DNA of 64,000 nt. It comes from Enterococcus mundtii (lineage in GTDB: Bacteria > Bacillota > Bacilli > Lactobacillales > Enterococcaceae). Positions 34,419 to 44,762 of this stretch are shown here, piece by piece. Made by a program: the position numbers and the translations under genes. The DNA is taken from contig NZ_AP019810.1 of the NCBI RefSeq assembly GCF_013394305.1, positions 1,619,501 to 1,683,500 on the forward strand. The letters run 5' to 3'. Below the pieces are notes generated by a model, which did not search any database, had not been told where the DNA came from, and saw nothing but the letters and a program-made list of their open reading frames with translations. Every line of letters begins with the position of its first letter. The stretch's first letter is position 1.

Positions 34419-35504
34419 ATGAAAAAAGCAAAATTATTTGGTTTAGGTGCTATCGCACTATCAGCAGGCTTACTTTTAAGCGCATGCGGTAACGGCGGTT
34501 CAGATTCTACTGATTCAACCGGTGGAAACAGTGCATCAGGAACAGCAACTGCAGCATTGATTACAGATACAGGTGGCGTCGACGACCGTTCATTCAACCA
34601 GTCAGCTTGGGAAGGGTTAGAAGATTGGGGTAAAGAGGAAGGCTTGTCACGTGGAAACGATGGCTTCCAATATTTCCAATCTGCCAATGAATCAGATTAT
34701 ATTCCAAATATCGATCAAGCGTTAAACGCTGGCTTCAAGACAATTTTTGGGATTGGTTTTAAATTGAAACCTGCAATCGAAGAACAAGCAACAAGTAACC
34801 CTGAAACAAACTTTGCAATCATTGATGATGTGATCGAAGGAAAAGACAACGTCGTTTCAGCAACATTCAAAGATAACGAAGCTTCTTATCTTGCTGGAGT
34901 TGCAGCAGCTTACACAACTGAAACAAATGTGGTTGGATTTATCGGTGGCGTTAAAGGGGAAGTAATCGACCGTTTTGAAGCTGGTTTCAATGCCGGAGTT
35001 AAAGCAGGCGCTGAAGCGTTGAATAAAGACATCGAAGTATTGAACCAATACGCAGGTGATTTCTCAGCTCCAGATAAAGGACGTTCAATCGCACAAGGTA
35101 TGTACGCACAAAACGCTGACATCATTTTCCATGCTTCAGGTGGTACAGGTAACGGTGTCTTCCAAGAAGCAAAATCATTAAATGAATCAGGCGACAAAAA
35201 AGTTTGGGTAATCGGTGTTGACCGTGACCAATCTGACGAAGGAAACTACACATTGAATGGTGAAGACAAAAACTTCACATTGACATCAACACTTAAAGGT
35301 GTAGGAACAGTTGTAAAAGATTTAGCACAACAATCAGCAGAGGGTGACTTCCCTGGTGGCGAACACACTGTTTATGGTTTGAAAGAAGACGGTGTAGGTA
35401 TCACTGAAGGCCAACTTTCTGATGAAGCGAAAAAAGCAGTAGATGAAGCAAAAGAAAAAATCATTTCAGGTGACATCGAAGTTCCTGAAACTCCTGAAAG
35501 CTAA
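34419..35504 (+). CDS. BMP-family nucleoside-binding lipoprotein
   Basis: The product has 361 residues from the ATG at 34419. The lipobox LSAC (Cys23) follows a clear signal. The stretches TDTGGVDDRSFNQSAWEGL and GFIGGVKGEVIDRFEAGFNAG are hallmarks of the BmpA/Med/PnrA group, which binds purine nucleosides. Its operon position, with an ATPase and two permeases downstream, gives a complete nucleoside importer of the RnsBACD/NupABC type. Confidence 0.93.
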   Translation: MKKAKLFGLGAIALSAGLLLSACGNGGSDSTDSTGGNSASGTATAALITDTGGVDDRSFNQSAWEGLEDWGKEEGLSRGNDGFQYFQSANESDYIPNIDQALNAGFKTIFGIGFKLKPAIEEQATSNPETNFAIIDDVIEGKDNVVSATFKDNEASYLAGVAAAYTTETNVVGFIGGVKGEVIDRFEAGFNAGVKAGAEALNKDIEVLNQYAGDFSAPDKGRSIAQGMYAQNADIIFHASGGTGNGVFQEAKSLNESGDKKVWVIGVDRDQSDEGNYTLNGEDKNFTLTSTLKGVGTVVKDLAQQSAEGDFPGGEHTVYGLKEDGVGITEGQLSDEAKKAVDEAKEKIISGDIEVPETPES

Positions 35505-35752
35505 TAAATACCATTTCTATAGCCTTGTTGGACAATTGTTTAACAGGGCTATCGTTTAGTTATCTACTTAATGTTGTTTTTTTATGCAAGTTGCTAGGTA
35601 TCCCGATTTGGATAAGGGAACAACTTGTAACAAGTAGCTTAGCTCCTTGGATTTTGGTTACTCGATGAGCGACGTTTTGTGAACGATCGTCATCGTCCCT
35701 TTTATTTTTTAAACAATGTCGTCTGGATATAAATTGTTAGGATGTGAAAAAT

Positions 35753-37315
35753 GTGGATCAAGAAAATATTGTCATCGAAATGCGAAATATCACGAAACAA
35801 TTCGGTACTTTCAAAGCAAATGACAACATCAACCTTCAAGTGAAAGCAGGAGAAATCCATGCCTTGCTTGGTGAAAATGGTGCAGGTAAATCAACGTTAA
35901 TGAATGTTTTATCCGGTCTTTTAGAGCCAACATCAGGTGAGATTTTGATGCACGGCAAAGAAGTAAACATCACGAGCCCGACGAAAGCCAATCAATTAGG
36001 GATCGGAATGGTGCATCAACACTTTATGTTAGTCGATGCATTCACAGTAACAGAAAATATCGTACTAGGTAGTGAGCCAAGTACAGGCGGTATCTTGAAC
36101 CGTAAGAAAGCCCGGGAAGAAATCAAACGATTATCTGAACAATATGGCTTAGCAGTGAATCCGGATGCGTACGTTCGTGATATTTCTGTCGGTATGGAAC
36201 AACGTGTGGAGATTTTAAAAACACTCTATCGTGGTGCAGATGTCTTGATTTTTGATGAGCCAACAGCCGTACTGACGCCGCAAGAAATCGATGAATTGAT
36301 CGTGATCATGAAAGAATTAGTCAAAGAAGGAAAGTCGATCATTTTGATCACACATAAATTAGATGAGATCAAAGCAGTTGCCGATCGTTGTACGGTCATT
36401 CGTCGTGGTCAAGGGATTGGAACGGTCAATGTGAAAGATGTTTCTTCGCAACAGTTAGCCGATATGATGGTCGGAAGAACCGTCTCATTCAAAACAATGA
36501 AAAAAGAAGCACGTCCACAAGAAGTGGTGCTTTCTGTTGAAAATCTTGTAGTTAAAGAAAACCGCGGATTAGAAGCAGTGAAAGATTTGAGTCTGGAAGT
36601 CCGAGCAGGGGAAGTCTTAGGTATTGCTGGAATCGATGGAAATGGACAATCGGAGTTGATTCAAGCGTTAACCGGTTTACGTAAAGTAGAAAGTGGAACG
36701 ATTCGTTTGAAAGACGAAGAGATCACGAATAAAAAACCACGTAAAATCACCGAATCTGGGCTAGGACATGTGCCAGAAGATCGACATAAATATGGTTTGG
36801 TCCTTGATATGACTTTATCTGAAAATATTGCCATGCAAACCTACTATCAAAAACCGTATAGTAAAAATGGTCTGTTGAACTATGGTGTGATGAATGAACA
36901 TGCTAGAGATTTAATCGATGAGTATGATGTGCGGACAACGAACGAATTAGTACCAGCGAAAGCTTTATCTGGTGGGAACCAACAAAAAGCCATCATTGCT
37001 CGCGAGATCGATCGTGACCCTGATCTACTGATTGTTGCGAATCCAACACGTGGATTAGATGTTGGTGCAATCGAGTTTATCCATAAACGTTTGATTGAGC
37101 AACGTGATAAGTTCAAAGCAGTTTTATTGATTAGTTTTGAATTAGAAGAAATTTTAAATGTGTCCGATCGTATTGCGGTAATCCATCAAGGAAAAATCGT
37201 GGGGATCGTTGATCCAAAAGAAACATCTGAAAACGAGCTAGGTCTATTGATGGCGGGGTATACTTTAGAAGAAGCACGTAGAGAGTTAGAAAAGGTTGGT
37301 GACACACATGAATGA
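35753..37315 (+). CDS. Nucleoside ABC transporter ATPase with two cassettes
   Basis: The product has 520 residues from a GTG at 35753, 10 bases after AGGA; the GTG at 35744 is one base from it. The first cassette has LLGENGAGKST and a signature loop altered to DISVGMEQRVEIL. The second has a loose P-loop GIDGNGQSEL and the signature LSGGNQQK. Unequal cassettes are usual for sugar/nucleoside ATPases of the RbsA type (NupA). It powers the two permeases downstream and overlaps the first by eight bases. Confidence 0.93.
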   Translation: MDQENIVIEMRNITKQFGTFKANDNINLQVKAGEIHALLGENGAGKSTLMNVLSGLLEPTSGEILMHGKEVNITSPTKANQLGIGMVHQHFMLVDAFTVTENIVLGSEPSTGGILNRKKAREEIKRLSEQYGLAVNPDAYVRDISVGMEQRVEILKTLYRGADVLIFDEPTAVLTPQEIDELIVIMKELVKEGKSIILITHKLDEIKAVADRCTVIRRGQGIGTVNVKDVSSQQLADMMVGRTVSFKTMKKEARPQEVVLSVENLVVKENRGLEAVKDLSLEVRAGEVLGIAGIDGNGQSELIQALTGLRKVESGTIRLKDEEITNKKPRKITESGLGHVPEDRHKYGLVLDMTLSENIAMQTYYQKPYSKNGLLNYGVMNEHARDLIDEYDVRTTNELVPAKALSGGNQQKAIIAREIDRDPDLLIVANPTRGLDVGAIEFIHKRLIEQRDKFKAVLLISFELEEILNVSDRIAVIHQGKIVGIVDPKETSENELGLLMAGYTLEEARRELEKVGDTHE

Positions 37316-38441
37316 TCGTAGCGAAAGGTTCCGTAATCTGCTAGTGCCTATATTTTCGGTTATTTTAGGGTTGATTCTAGGTGCTATTTTGATGGTTGCC
37401 TTTGGTTACCATCCAATCCAAGGATATTCTTCCATGTTGAATGCTTCGTTAGGTTCACAACGAAGTATCGGTGAAACATTAAGACAAGCAACACCTTTGA
37501 TTTTTACAGCCTTAGGTTTTTCTGTTGCAAATTCAGCCGGATTCTTTAATATCGGGCTTTCTGGACAAGCACTGTGTGGCTGGATCATAAGCATTTGGAC
37601 CGCGTTAGCTTTTCCAGATCTACCAAAAATCATTCTCTTGCCAATGTGCGTGATTTTAGGTGCACTTGCTGGGGCAATGGCCGCAGCTATTCCAGGATTG
37701 TTACGTGCGTTCTTTGGAACAAGTGAAGTTATCGTAACGATCATGATGAATTATATTTTGCTCTATTTAAGTACGTATACACTTCATGAAATAATGCCTG
37801 AATCTTATCGTTCAAGTTTAGACTCTTCAAATATGATCAGTGAGAATGCATCTTTACGTATTCCTTGGCTGACCCAGATGTTTGGAGGCTCTCGTGTGAA
37901 TGGCGGACTCTTCTTGGCACTGATTGCGTTAGTGGTTGTATGGATCGTCATGAAGAAAACAACCTTAGGCTTTGAGATCCGTTCTGTTGGATTGAATCCA
38001 TATGCCTCTGAATATGCGGGAATGAGTAGTAAACGAACAATTGTCTTATCTATGGTTATCTCTGGTGGATTAGCCGGACTAGGTGGTGTGGTCGAAGGAC
38101 TAGGAACATATCAAAACTTCTTCGTACAGACAACCTCATTATCCATCGGGTTTGATGGTATGGCCGTGTCATTATTAGGTTCTGGTTCTGCGATTGGGAT
38201 TTTGTTATCTGCGCTATTATTCAGTGTCCTAAAAATCGGTGGATTAGGAATGCAGACTGGTGCTGGAGTACCATTTGAAATCGTCAATGTATCGATTGCC
38301 TTGATCATCTTCTTCGTGGGGATCAACTTCTTGATTCGTTTCCTTATGGCGAAATTCTTCCAAGGGAAAAAACAAGAGGAAATCGTCGCAACGATTGAAA
38401 CGAAACCAAATCAACAAAATCAAGAAGGAGGAGAGCTGTAA
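37308..38441 (+). CDS. Nucleoside ABC transporter permease 1
   Basis: The product has 377 residues from the ATG at 37308, inside the end of the ATPase gene. About ten hydrophobic helices and the motif FSVANSAGFFNIGLSGQALCGW place it in the BPD_transp_2 (RbsC-like) family, as in NupB/RnsC. It pairs with the next permease, whose start overlaps its stop by one base. Confidence 0.92.
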   Translation: MNDRSERFRNLLVPIFSVILGLILGAILMVAFGYHPIQGYSSMLNASLGSQRSIGETLRQATPLIFTALGFSVANSAGFFNIGLSGQALCGWIISIWTALAFPDLPKIILLPMCVILGALAGAMAAAIPGLLRAFFGTSEVIVTIMMNYILLYLSTYTLHEIMPESYRSSLDSSNMISENASLRIPWLTQMFGGSRVNGGLFLALIALVVVWIVMKKTTLGFEIRSVGLNPYASEYAGMSSKRTIVLSMVISGGLAGLGGVVEGLGTYQNFFVQTTSLSIGFDGMAVSLLGSGSAIGILLSALLFSVLKIGGLGMQTGAGVPFEIVNVSIALIIFFVGINFLIRFLMAKFFQGKKQEEIVATIETKPNQQNQEGGEL

Positions 38442-39397
38442 TGTCAACAGTAGAACTGATTTCCTTGATCCTTACATCAACACTTGTTTATTCAACACCG
38501 TTGATTTTAACCTCCTTAGGCGGAACGTTTTCTGAACGAAGCGGGATCGTCAACGTTGGGTTAGAAGGCATCATGGTGATGGGGGCGTTTAGTGCGGTCG
38601 TCTTCAACTTGACGATGAGTGACACATTAGGCTCAATGACTCCTTGGATTGCTATTTTAGTCGGTGGCGTAGTTGGTGTTCTCTTTTCCTTGATCCATGC
38701 AGTCGCAACAATCAGCTTGCGCGCAGACCATATCATCAGCGGAACGGTCATCAATTTGATGGCACCTGCTTTAGGTGTATTTTTGATCAAAGCATGGTAT
38801 GGTAAAGGACAAACAGACAATATCTCACAAAACTTAGGTTACTTTTCATTTCCTGGATTATCTGAGATTCCAGTGATTGGTCAAATTTTCTTTAGAAATA
38901 CATTTTTACCAGCGTATTGTGCGATTTTAATTGCTGTTATCGCATGGTTCGTCATCTTCAAAACTAAATTTGGTTTACGTTTACGTTCTGTTGGGGAAAA
39001 TCCTCAAGCTGCAGATACACTAGGGATCAATGTATATGCGATGCGCTATTCAGGTGTCTTGATTTCTGGTCTTCTTGGAGGCATGGGTGGAGCTGTGTTC
39101 GCTCAATCGATCTCTGGGAACTTTTCAGCAGGAACGATTGTCGGTCAAGGGTTCATCTCAATGGCTGCAATGATTTTTGGTAAGTGGAATCCACTAGGTG
39201 CGATGGGTGCATCCTTATTCTTTGGTTTTGCACAAAGTTTGAGTATCATCGGCGCGCAATTACCAGTGATTTCTTCAATTCCACCAGTTTTACTACAAAT
39301 TGCGCCTTATCTATTAACGATTATCGTTTTAGTGGCGTTCTTAGGTAAAGCATCTGGACCAAAAGCCAACGGTAAGAATTATATAAAATCCAAATAA
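38441..39397 (+). CDS. Nucleoside ABC transporter permease 2
   Basis: The product has 318 residues with eight to ten helices. GGTFSERSGIVNVGLEGIMVMGAFSA is the conserved element of this permease subgroup (NupC/RnsD type). It completes the importer. A terminator-like hairpin follows before deoB. Confidence 0.92.
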   Translation: MSTVELISLILTSTLVYSTPLILTSLGGTFSERSGIVNVGLEGIMVMGAFSAVVFNLTMSDTLGSMTPWIAILVGGVVGVLFSLIHAVATISLRADHIISGTVINLMAPALGVFLIKAWYGKGQTDNISQNLGYFSFPGLSEIPVIGQIFFRNTFLPAYCAILIAVIAWFVIFKTKFGLRLRSVGENPQAADTLGINVYAMRYSGVLISGLLGGMGGAVFAQSISGNFSAGTIVGQGFISMAAMIFGKWNPLGAMGASLFFGFAQSLSIIGAQLPVISSIPPVLLQIAPYLLTIIVLVAFLGKASGPKANGKNYIKSK

Positions 39398-39410
39398 TCG
39401 TTTAGTGATT

Positions 39411-39454
39411 AAAAAGGGCGGGTTACGGGAAGTTTTTTTCGGCTCGCCCTTTTT
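39411..39454 (+). terminator. Hairpin with T run before deoB
   Basis: AAAAGGGCG (39412-39420) pairs with CGCCCTTTT (39445-39453) across a loop of about 24 bases, followed by T bases. It may partly end transcription between the transporter and deoB. Confidence 0.6.
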
Positions 39455-39491
39455 ACTTTATAAAGAAAATAAATAGAAAGAAGGAATACTC

Positions 39492-40658
39492 ATGTTTAAA
39501 CGCGTACATTTGATCGTCATGGATTCAGTCGGAATCGGAGAAGCACCTGATGCTGAAAAATTCGGAGATAAAGGTTCGGATACATTAGGTCACATTGCTA
39601 AAGAAGCTGGGTTGACGATACCGAATTTGGAGCAACTTGGATTAGGAACGATTCGTCCTTTAGAAGGGGTCGAAGCAGTGCAAGATCATCAAGGGTATGC
39701 GACCAAATTGGAAGAAGTTTCTGTCGGCAAAGATACAATGACAGGACATTGGGAAATCATGGGCTTGAATATCAAAACACCATTTCGTGTTTTTCCAAAC
39801 GGCTTCCCGGATGAATTATTGAAGAAAATCGAAGAATTCTCTGGACGTAAAATTGTTTGTAACGAACCTTATAGCGGAACAGCAGTCATTGACGACTTTG
39901 GTGAACATCAAATGAACACCGGCGACTTGATCGTTTATACGTCAGCTGATCCAGTGTTACAAATTGCTGCACATGAAGAAATTATTCCTTTAGAAGAACT
40001 TTATCGGATTTGCGAATATGTTCGTGAAATTACAAAAGATGATCCTTATATGATCGGTCGGATCATTGCCCGTCCATATCTTGGTGAGCCAGGTAACTTT
40101 ACGCGAACAAGCAACCGTCACGATTACGCATTAGATCCATTTGGACATACGGTTTTAGACTCATTGAAAGAAGCCGGCAAAGATGTTATTGCAGTCGGTA
40201 AGATCAATGATATTTTCAATGGCCAAGGCATCACCGATTCTGTTCGTACAAAGAGCAATATGGACGGTGTAGATCAATTATTGAATGTGATGAAACAAGA
40301 CTTCACTGGGTTGAGTTTTACAAACTTAGTCGATTTTGATGCGTTATACGGTCATCGTCGCGATGTGGTTGGTTATGCGCGTGCTATCGAAGATTTTGAT
40401 TTGCGTATTCCAGAATTATTAGATGCAATGGCTGACGATGATCTATTATTAATCACCGCTGACCATGGGAATGATCCAACTTTCACTGGTACTGACCATA
40501 CTCGCGAATACGTGCCATTACTTGCTTATAGTAAACAAATGAGTGGGCAAGGTAGTTTACCACAAGGTTATTATGCGGATATCTCTGCAACGATTGCCGA
40601 AAACTTTAACGTAGCAGCAACTGAAAATGGCGAAAGTTTTTTAAAACTATTGAAATAA
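39492..40658 (+). CDS. deoB: Phosphopentomutase
   Basis: The enzyme interconverts (deoxy)ribose-1- and 5-phosphate, linking the phosphorylases to DeoC and the pentose pathway. The product has 388 residues. The metal-binding alkaline-phosphatase-type motifs are [24 protein letters not shown] and [10 protein letters not shown]. It begins the second part of the salvage region. Confidence 0.96.
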   Translation: MFKRVHLIVMDSVGIGEAPDAEKFGDKGSDTLGHIAKEAGLTIPNLEQLGLGTIRPLEGVEAVQDHQGYATKLEEVSVGKDTMTGHWEIMGLNIKTPFRVFPNGFPDELLKKIEEFSGRKIVCNEPYSGTAVIDDFGEHQMNTGDLIVYTSADPVLQIAAHEEIIPLEELYRICEYVREITKDDPYMIGRIIARPYLGEPGNFTRTSNRHDYALDPFGHTVLDSLKEAGKDVIAVGKINDIFNGQGITDSVRTKSNMDGVDQLLNVMKQDFTGLSFTNLVDFDALYGHRRDVVGYARAIEDFDLRIPELLDAMADDDLLLITADHGNDPTFTGTDHTREYVPLLAYSKQMSGQGSLPQGYYADISATIAENFNVAATENGESFLKLLK

Positions 40659-40743
40659 CGACGTGCATCATCCATCAATGAATCATCATTGGCTTTATTA
40701 TGTAAGATAGAATAATCAAAATTTTATATATAGGAGAAAAACA

Positions 40744-41559
40744 ATGAAATTAAATGAGATGTTACAAGAGACGACTGCGTTTATCAAAAGCAAAGGTGTC
40801 GGAACGATCGATTTTGGCATGATCTTAGGTTCAGGTTTAGGTGAATTAGCAGAGGAGATCGAAGAAGCAATCGTGATTCCTTATGATAAGATTCCGTTCT
40901 TTCCAACTTCGACAGTCGTTGGACATGCAGGTCAACTTGTTTACGGAACACTTTCAGGCAAAAAAGTATTGGCGATGCAAGGACGTTTCCATTTTTATGA
41001 AGGTCATTCGATGCAAACAGTCACTTATCCTGTGCGAGTGATGGCTGCGCTAGGCGCGCATTCAGTTGTTGTGACCAATGCGTGTGGTGGCGTGAATGAA
41101 TCATTTGCACCAGGTGATTTGATGCTGATCACGGATCATATCAACTTTACAGGTCAAAATCCATTGATTGGGCCTAATGACGAAGAAATGGGGCCTCGTT
41201 TCCCTGATATGAGTGAAGCTTATACAAAAGCGTATCGCGAAATGGCAAAAGCAGCAGCGACATCATTGGACGTAGAATTAAAAGAAGGCGTGTATATGGG
41301 CTATTCCGGTCCAACGTACGAAACACCAGCTGAGATTCGCATGTCTCGCGTGATGGGTGCAGATGCAGTGGGCATGTCGACTGTACCAGAAGTCATTGTT
41401 GCAGCTCATAGCGGATTGAAGGTCTTAGGGATTTCTTGTATCACTAACTTGGCTGCTGGTATGCAAGCAAACTTGAATCACGAAGAAGTCGTTGAAACAA
41501 CTGAGAGAGTCAAACAAACATTTAAATCATTGATCAAAGAAACACTTTCTTTACTATAA
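40744..41559 (+). CDS. punA: Purine-nucleoside phosphorylase, trimeric type
   Basis: The enzyme phosphorolyses guanosine and inosine type nucleosides. The product has 271 residues. Landmarks are GSGLGELAEEI, GRFHFYEGHSMQ and VTNACGGVN, and the purine site ending in GISCITNLAAGM. AGGAG precedes the ATG. It is a different family from the hexameric DeoD coded next, so two purine phosphorylases are present. Confidence 0.93.
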   Translation: MKLNEMLQETTAFIKSKGVGTIDFGMILGSGLGELAEEIEEAIVIPYDKIPFFPTSTVVGHAGQLVYGTLSGKKVLAMQGRFHFYEGHSMQTVTYPVRVMAALGAHSVVVTNACGGVNESFAPGDLMLITDHINFTGQNPLIGPNDEEMGPRFPDMSEAYTKAYREMAKAAATSLDVELKEGVYMGYSGPTYETPAEIRMSRVMGADAVGMSTVPEVIVAAHSGLKVLGISCITNLAAGMQANLNHEEVVETTERVKQTFKSLIKETLSLL

Positions 41560-41582
41560 AAAATTGATTGAGAGGTCCGGAA

Positions 41583-42290
41583 ATGAGTGTTCATATTGAA
41601 GCAAAACCAGGAGAAATCGCAGACAAGATTTTACTTCCTGGCGATCCACTAAGAGCGAAGTATATTGCAGAAACTTTTTTAGAGAATCCCGTTTGCTATA
41701 ACCAAGTACGCGGTATGCTTGGTTATACTGGAACGTATAAAGGGGAAAGAGTCTCTGTTCAAGGAACAGGAATGGGTATGCCCTCAGCGATGATCTATGC
41801 GCATGAGTTGGTCAATTCCTATGACGTAAAAAAATTGATTCGTGTTGGCACATGTGGTGCCTTGTCAAAAGACGTACACGTTCGTGACTTGGTCTTAGCA
41901 CAAGGAGCCGCGACAAGTTCTTCTATGATCGAAAAGAATTTCAACGCGTTCCATTTTCCACCAATCTGTGATTTTGACTTGTTGTTGAAAGCATACGAAG
42001 TAGCGAAAGAAAAAGGTTTTACTACACACGTTGGCAATGTACTATCAGAAGATTCTTTCTACAAAGACGATTTGACAGAGACATTCAAGTTAGCAGAACT
42101 TGGTGTGATGGGCGTGGAAATGGAAGCTGCTGCGTTGTATTATCTAGGTGCAAAATACCAAGTGCAAACATTAGCGATCATGACGGTCAGTGACCATCTG
42201 ATCACCGGTGAAGAAACAACTGCCAGCGAACGTCAGACAACATTCAATGACATGATTGAAGTAGGATTGGAAACGGCGATTCAAGGGTAG
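41583..42290 (+). CDS. deoD: Purine-nucleoside phosphorylase DeoD, hexameric type
   Basis: The product has 235 residues from the ATG at 41583, 8 bases after AGAGG; the upstream codons in frame overlap that site. The signature [16 protein letters not shown] and [11 protein letters not shown], with the SDH loop (VSDHLITGE), defines the hexameric, broad-substrate type. It ends the operon before a strong terminator. Confidence 0.95.
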   Translation: MSVHIEAKPGEIADKILLPGDPLRAKYIAETFLENPVCYNQVRGMLGYTGTYKGERVSVQGTGMGMPSAMIYAHELVNSYDVKKLIRVGTCGALSKDVHVRDLVLAQGAATSSSMIEKNFNAFHFPPICDFDLLLKAYEVAKEKGFTTHVGNVLSEDSFYKDDLTETFKLAELGVMGVEMEAAALYYLGAKYQVQTLAIMTVSDHLITGEETTASERQTTFNDMIEVGLETAIQG

Positions 42291-42317
42291 TAATTGTAAT
42301 GAAAGAATTTGATTAAA

Positions 42318-42362
42318 CGTAAAAGTCATAATAGGGAACTATTTTGGCTTTTACGCTTTTTG
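42318..42362 (+). terminator. Terminator of the nucleoside operon
   Basis: Arms of 17 bases (42318-42334 and 42339-42355) pair with two imperfect positions around a 4-base loop, followed by a T run. Confidence 0.85.
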
Positions 42363-42746
42363 CGTAAGTGTTACTGTAGGTTACTAGTAGATAAAAAATA
42401 CAAATGTTATCTGTACAAGATTTTACTAATAGGTTTCTTTCTCTGCACCTTGCTATACAAAAAAAGGAAGGGGTATAATGAAAATAAGTAATACTTAATG
42501 TTTTTAGATAATTGAGAAAAGTAGGATGAAAATAACAAACAGTACTTTTACATAGTAAGTTGATAAATTGGAGGGGAGATATAAGAAGATATTGTTTGTT
42601 TAATAAATATAAGCATTATATGTTAGGAATGCGATAAGAAAGAGAATGACAGTGTTTTAACTATCTATGCGATTACTGCTTGCTTTTTCAGGAGACGGTG
42701 AGAAGGGGGACAAGATGACTCATCGTTCGATTAATTGGTGGTCAAG
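42363..42746. other. AT-rich intergenic stretch
   Basis: No gene with a ribosome site is evident. The composition is AT-rich. GGTGG at 42738-42742 lies before the pseudogene start. Confidence 0.4.
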
Positions 42747-43366
42747 ATGAAGGTAGATCACATTCGGTTAACTCTAAATAAAAGTATCATTCTAACTGTC
42801 TGGATAACCATTTTTTGTATAACAAACTTCGGAATAATAATAAGTAAGACCATTCTCATATTATTAGAAAATAACCAATTGATTCTAAATCTGATAATGA
42901 TTTTATTTATTTACTTACTTTGCATGTCCGAATTAAATCGAGCATTACAAGGTCTGAATCTGTCAATGATGAAACAAGTAGGATTCACTTTGCTACTTTT
43001 GTTAGTGATGAATTTTATATATATGGTACTTGTATTTGGTAGTTTTGAAGTAGTCTCACAAAATTACGATAGTGTTGTTCTATTTTCTGTCATAGTGATT
43101 GCCCTAATAAGTGAATAGTTTACCGTTACCTATTTTTGAGTATAACTGATTCTAATTGGTTAAAAATAGTGTATGGGTTGGTTTCAACAGGATTGTTTTT
43201 CTATGGGCATAGCTTTACATATGGCGGAAATTTATTAGCAATGGTCCAAATTCTATTTTTGACTTTAGCTACAACATATCTATACGTGAAAACCAACAAT
43301 ATATTACCTGCTATTATGTTACATAGCTTATATAATCTATTTGTCCTCTCGCTATTTATGAGCTAA
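42747..43366 (+). pseudogene. CPBP-family membrane protease (Abi), inactivated
   Basis: Two adjacent readings join into one protein of about 205 residues with multiple helices. The first ends IALISE then TAG at 43116. After a one-base shift, the second continues RYLFLSITDSNW and ends ILPAIMLHSLYNLFVLSLFM, the conserved HxxxN helix. The stop sits where the EE(x3)R catalytic glutamate is expected (consistent with GAG to TAG), and the shift follows within ten bases. In bacteriocin regions such proteins often act in immunity, and it lies next to a possible bacteriocin pair. Confidence 0.7.
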
Positions 43367-43369
43367 TAA

Positions 43370-43406
43370 ATAGCCCAGCTTAGAAAGAATAGCTAGGCTG
43401 GGCTAT
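43370..43406. terminator. Hairpin terminator between convergent genes
   Basis: Arms of 14 bases (43370-43383 and 43393-43406) pair with one wobble around a 9-base loop. It separates the CPBP remnant from the minus-strand pair. Confidence 0.75.
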
Positions 43407-43486
43407 CAGTAAAATGTCTAATATTATGGATCTTTCGAGTTATTCAGAATGGATTACTGATTGATTCATAACCTAAAAAAGGAAAT

Positions 43487-43642
43487 TTAAAGTATACAAA
43501 GACAAATCATAACAAACAAGGTATACAGAACTAATCCGATTCTACTTAATTTTGTCTCCTTACCTTTCTTGATCTTGTAATAGTAATAGCTGTATAGCGA
43601 GAAGAGATAGACTACCACTATTAAAATCTTTCCTAAGATCAT
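43487..43642 (-). CDS. 51-residue membrane protein coupled to the secreted protein
   Basis: The ORF runs from the ATG at 43642 to the TAA at 43487. Its start overlaps the stop of the preceding gene as ATGA, a strong sign of coupled translation. It has two hydrophobic helices (ILGKILIVVVYLFSLY and IGLVLYTLFVMICLCIL) around a basic loop (KIKKGKETK). The size and position resemble bacteriocin immunity proteins. No family was recognised. Confidence 0.65.
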   Translation of the reverse strand: MILGKILIVVVYLFSLYSYYYYKIKKGKETKLSRIGLVLYTLFVMICLCIL

Positions 43643-44265
43643 AGCTTTTGAATTGGACTTTGTGTTAGTGTATTCAAACTTGCAATAGGGAACTCATCTG
43701 TAGCTGTGATGCGACAGCCACCTTTTGATGATCCAACATTGATCCATTTCTTCATATCAGAATTTGCATCTCTAAAGCGAGTACCTAATATTGTAGAGCC
43801 AATTAATCCAAGTAATGCGCCTGCTGGTCCTCCAGCCATTGCTCCTCCGAGAACCCCTACAGATTGTAGTAACGTTGCACAGGTTCCATAGTCGTCGCGA
43901 AGATTAGCCATGGAAGATTTTGAAGAAGCAAAAGCATTATAACCCCCTGTTTTAAACATTTCTGAGTAGGAAGCTCTGCCTGAAATATAGACAGTTGATT
44001 GCGCCCCATCGTATTTGTTTATTAAGTAAAATGCTTCTTCTTCAGAAAGTGAAGTATTTCCGGTTAATTGTTTTTTTGATTGAATCATTTGATTGAACTC
44101 TTGTTCAAACGCTAGCCACGTATCATTTGAAACACGTGTTACAGTAGCTTTTTGTTCTTCTGGAAGCTCGGAAGCATAAGCGGTTAAGGTTGAGGGGAAT
44201 ATGACGGATAAAATACAGAGTAGTCCCAAATTAGCAATAAAATACTTCTTTAACATTTTTTTCAT
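43639..44265 (-). CDS. Secreted glycine-zipper protein, bacteriocin candidate
   Basis: The product has 208 residues from the ATG at 44265, preceded by AAGAAGGAA; the longer frame begins with an unlikely TTG. A signal peptide ends near AYASE (residue 32). The middle is polar. Residues 132-161 (LLQSVGVLGGAMAGG and on to SILGT-like end) form a hydrophobic glycine-zipper segment flanked by Cys129 and Cys184, which could be disulfide-linked. Such segments occur in pore-forming peptides. The coupled 51-residue membrane protein would fit an immunity role. Function is inferred. Confidence 0.65.
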   Translation of the reverse strand: MKKMLKKYFIANLGLLCILSVIFPSTLTAYASELPEEQKATVTRVSNDTWLAFEQEFNQMIQSKKQLTGNTSLSEEEAFYLINKYDGAQSTVYISGRASYSEMFKTGGYNAFASSKSSMANLRDDYGTCATLLQSVGVLGGAMAGGPAGALLGLIGSTILGTRFRDANSDMKKWINVGSSKGGCRITATDEFPIASLNTLTQSPIQKL

Positions 44266-44762
44266 GATCAATTATTCCTTCTTTCCAAAAAAATTATTTA
44301 TTTTATAATAGTGTTTTTTGTATCAAAGTATGCATTTCTTGTATGTAAAAGTATCCACTATTTTAAAATGCTGAGTTGTTCTATCTCTTGACAACATTAA
44401 TTGTAGAATAAAAAAATGCTTTTTAAAATAAGCAATGTGAGTTATTTTATTTCTCGTTTTACCTATTTAAAAACGAGTAGGCATGAAATATAATAAAAAT
44501 AGAGAGTTTTTTTGTAAGCTTTTGTGTTCAATTATTGTGTAATAGAGAACTATCAGGGAGATACAGTTTGGTATAAATATAGTCACTGAATCAACAGAGG
44601 AAACTTGAGAAAAAGTTTTCAAGGGAATTTATTGGCTTATCTTCTTAGCTATTCTCCACACCTTATATAAATTACCAATGCTCTTTAGAAATAGCACTGT
44701 GTTTTTATTTAGAATTATCGGAGTATTTCATCGATTTAAATCGAAAGGGATGACAGATAGTA
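44266..44762. other. Divergent promoter region
   Basis: This 497-base AT-rich gap separates the secreted-protein gene from the LuxR-type regulator. It holds both promoters, but no motif strong enough to name. A short AGAAATAGCACT stretch near 44686 has no assigned role. The AAGGGATG before 44763 is the ribosome region. Confidence 0.4.

Noticed and set aside
35505-35743. Possible purine riboswitch before the nucleoside ATPase gene
   Set aside because: A weak stem (ATAGCC/GGGCTAT) is present, but the conserved loop bases of the purine aptamer were not found.
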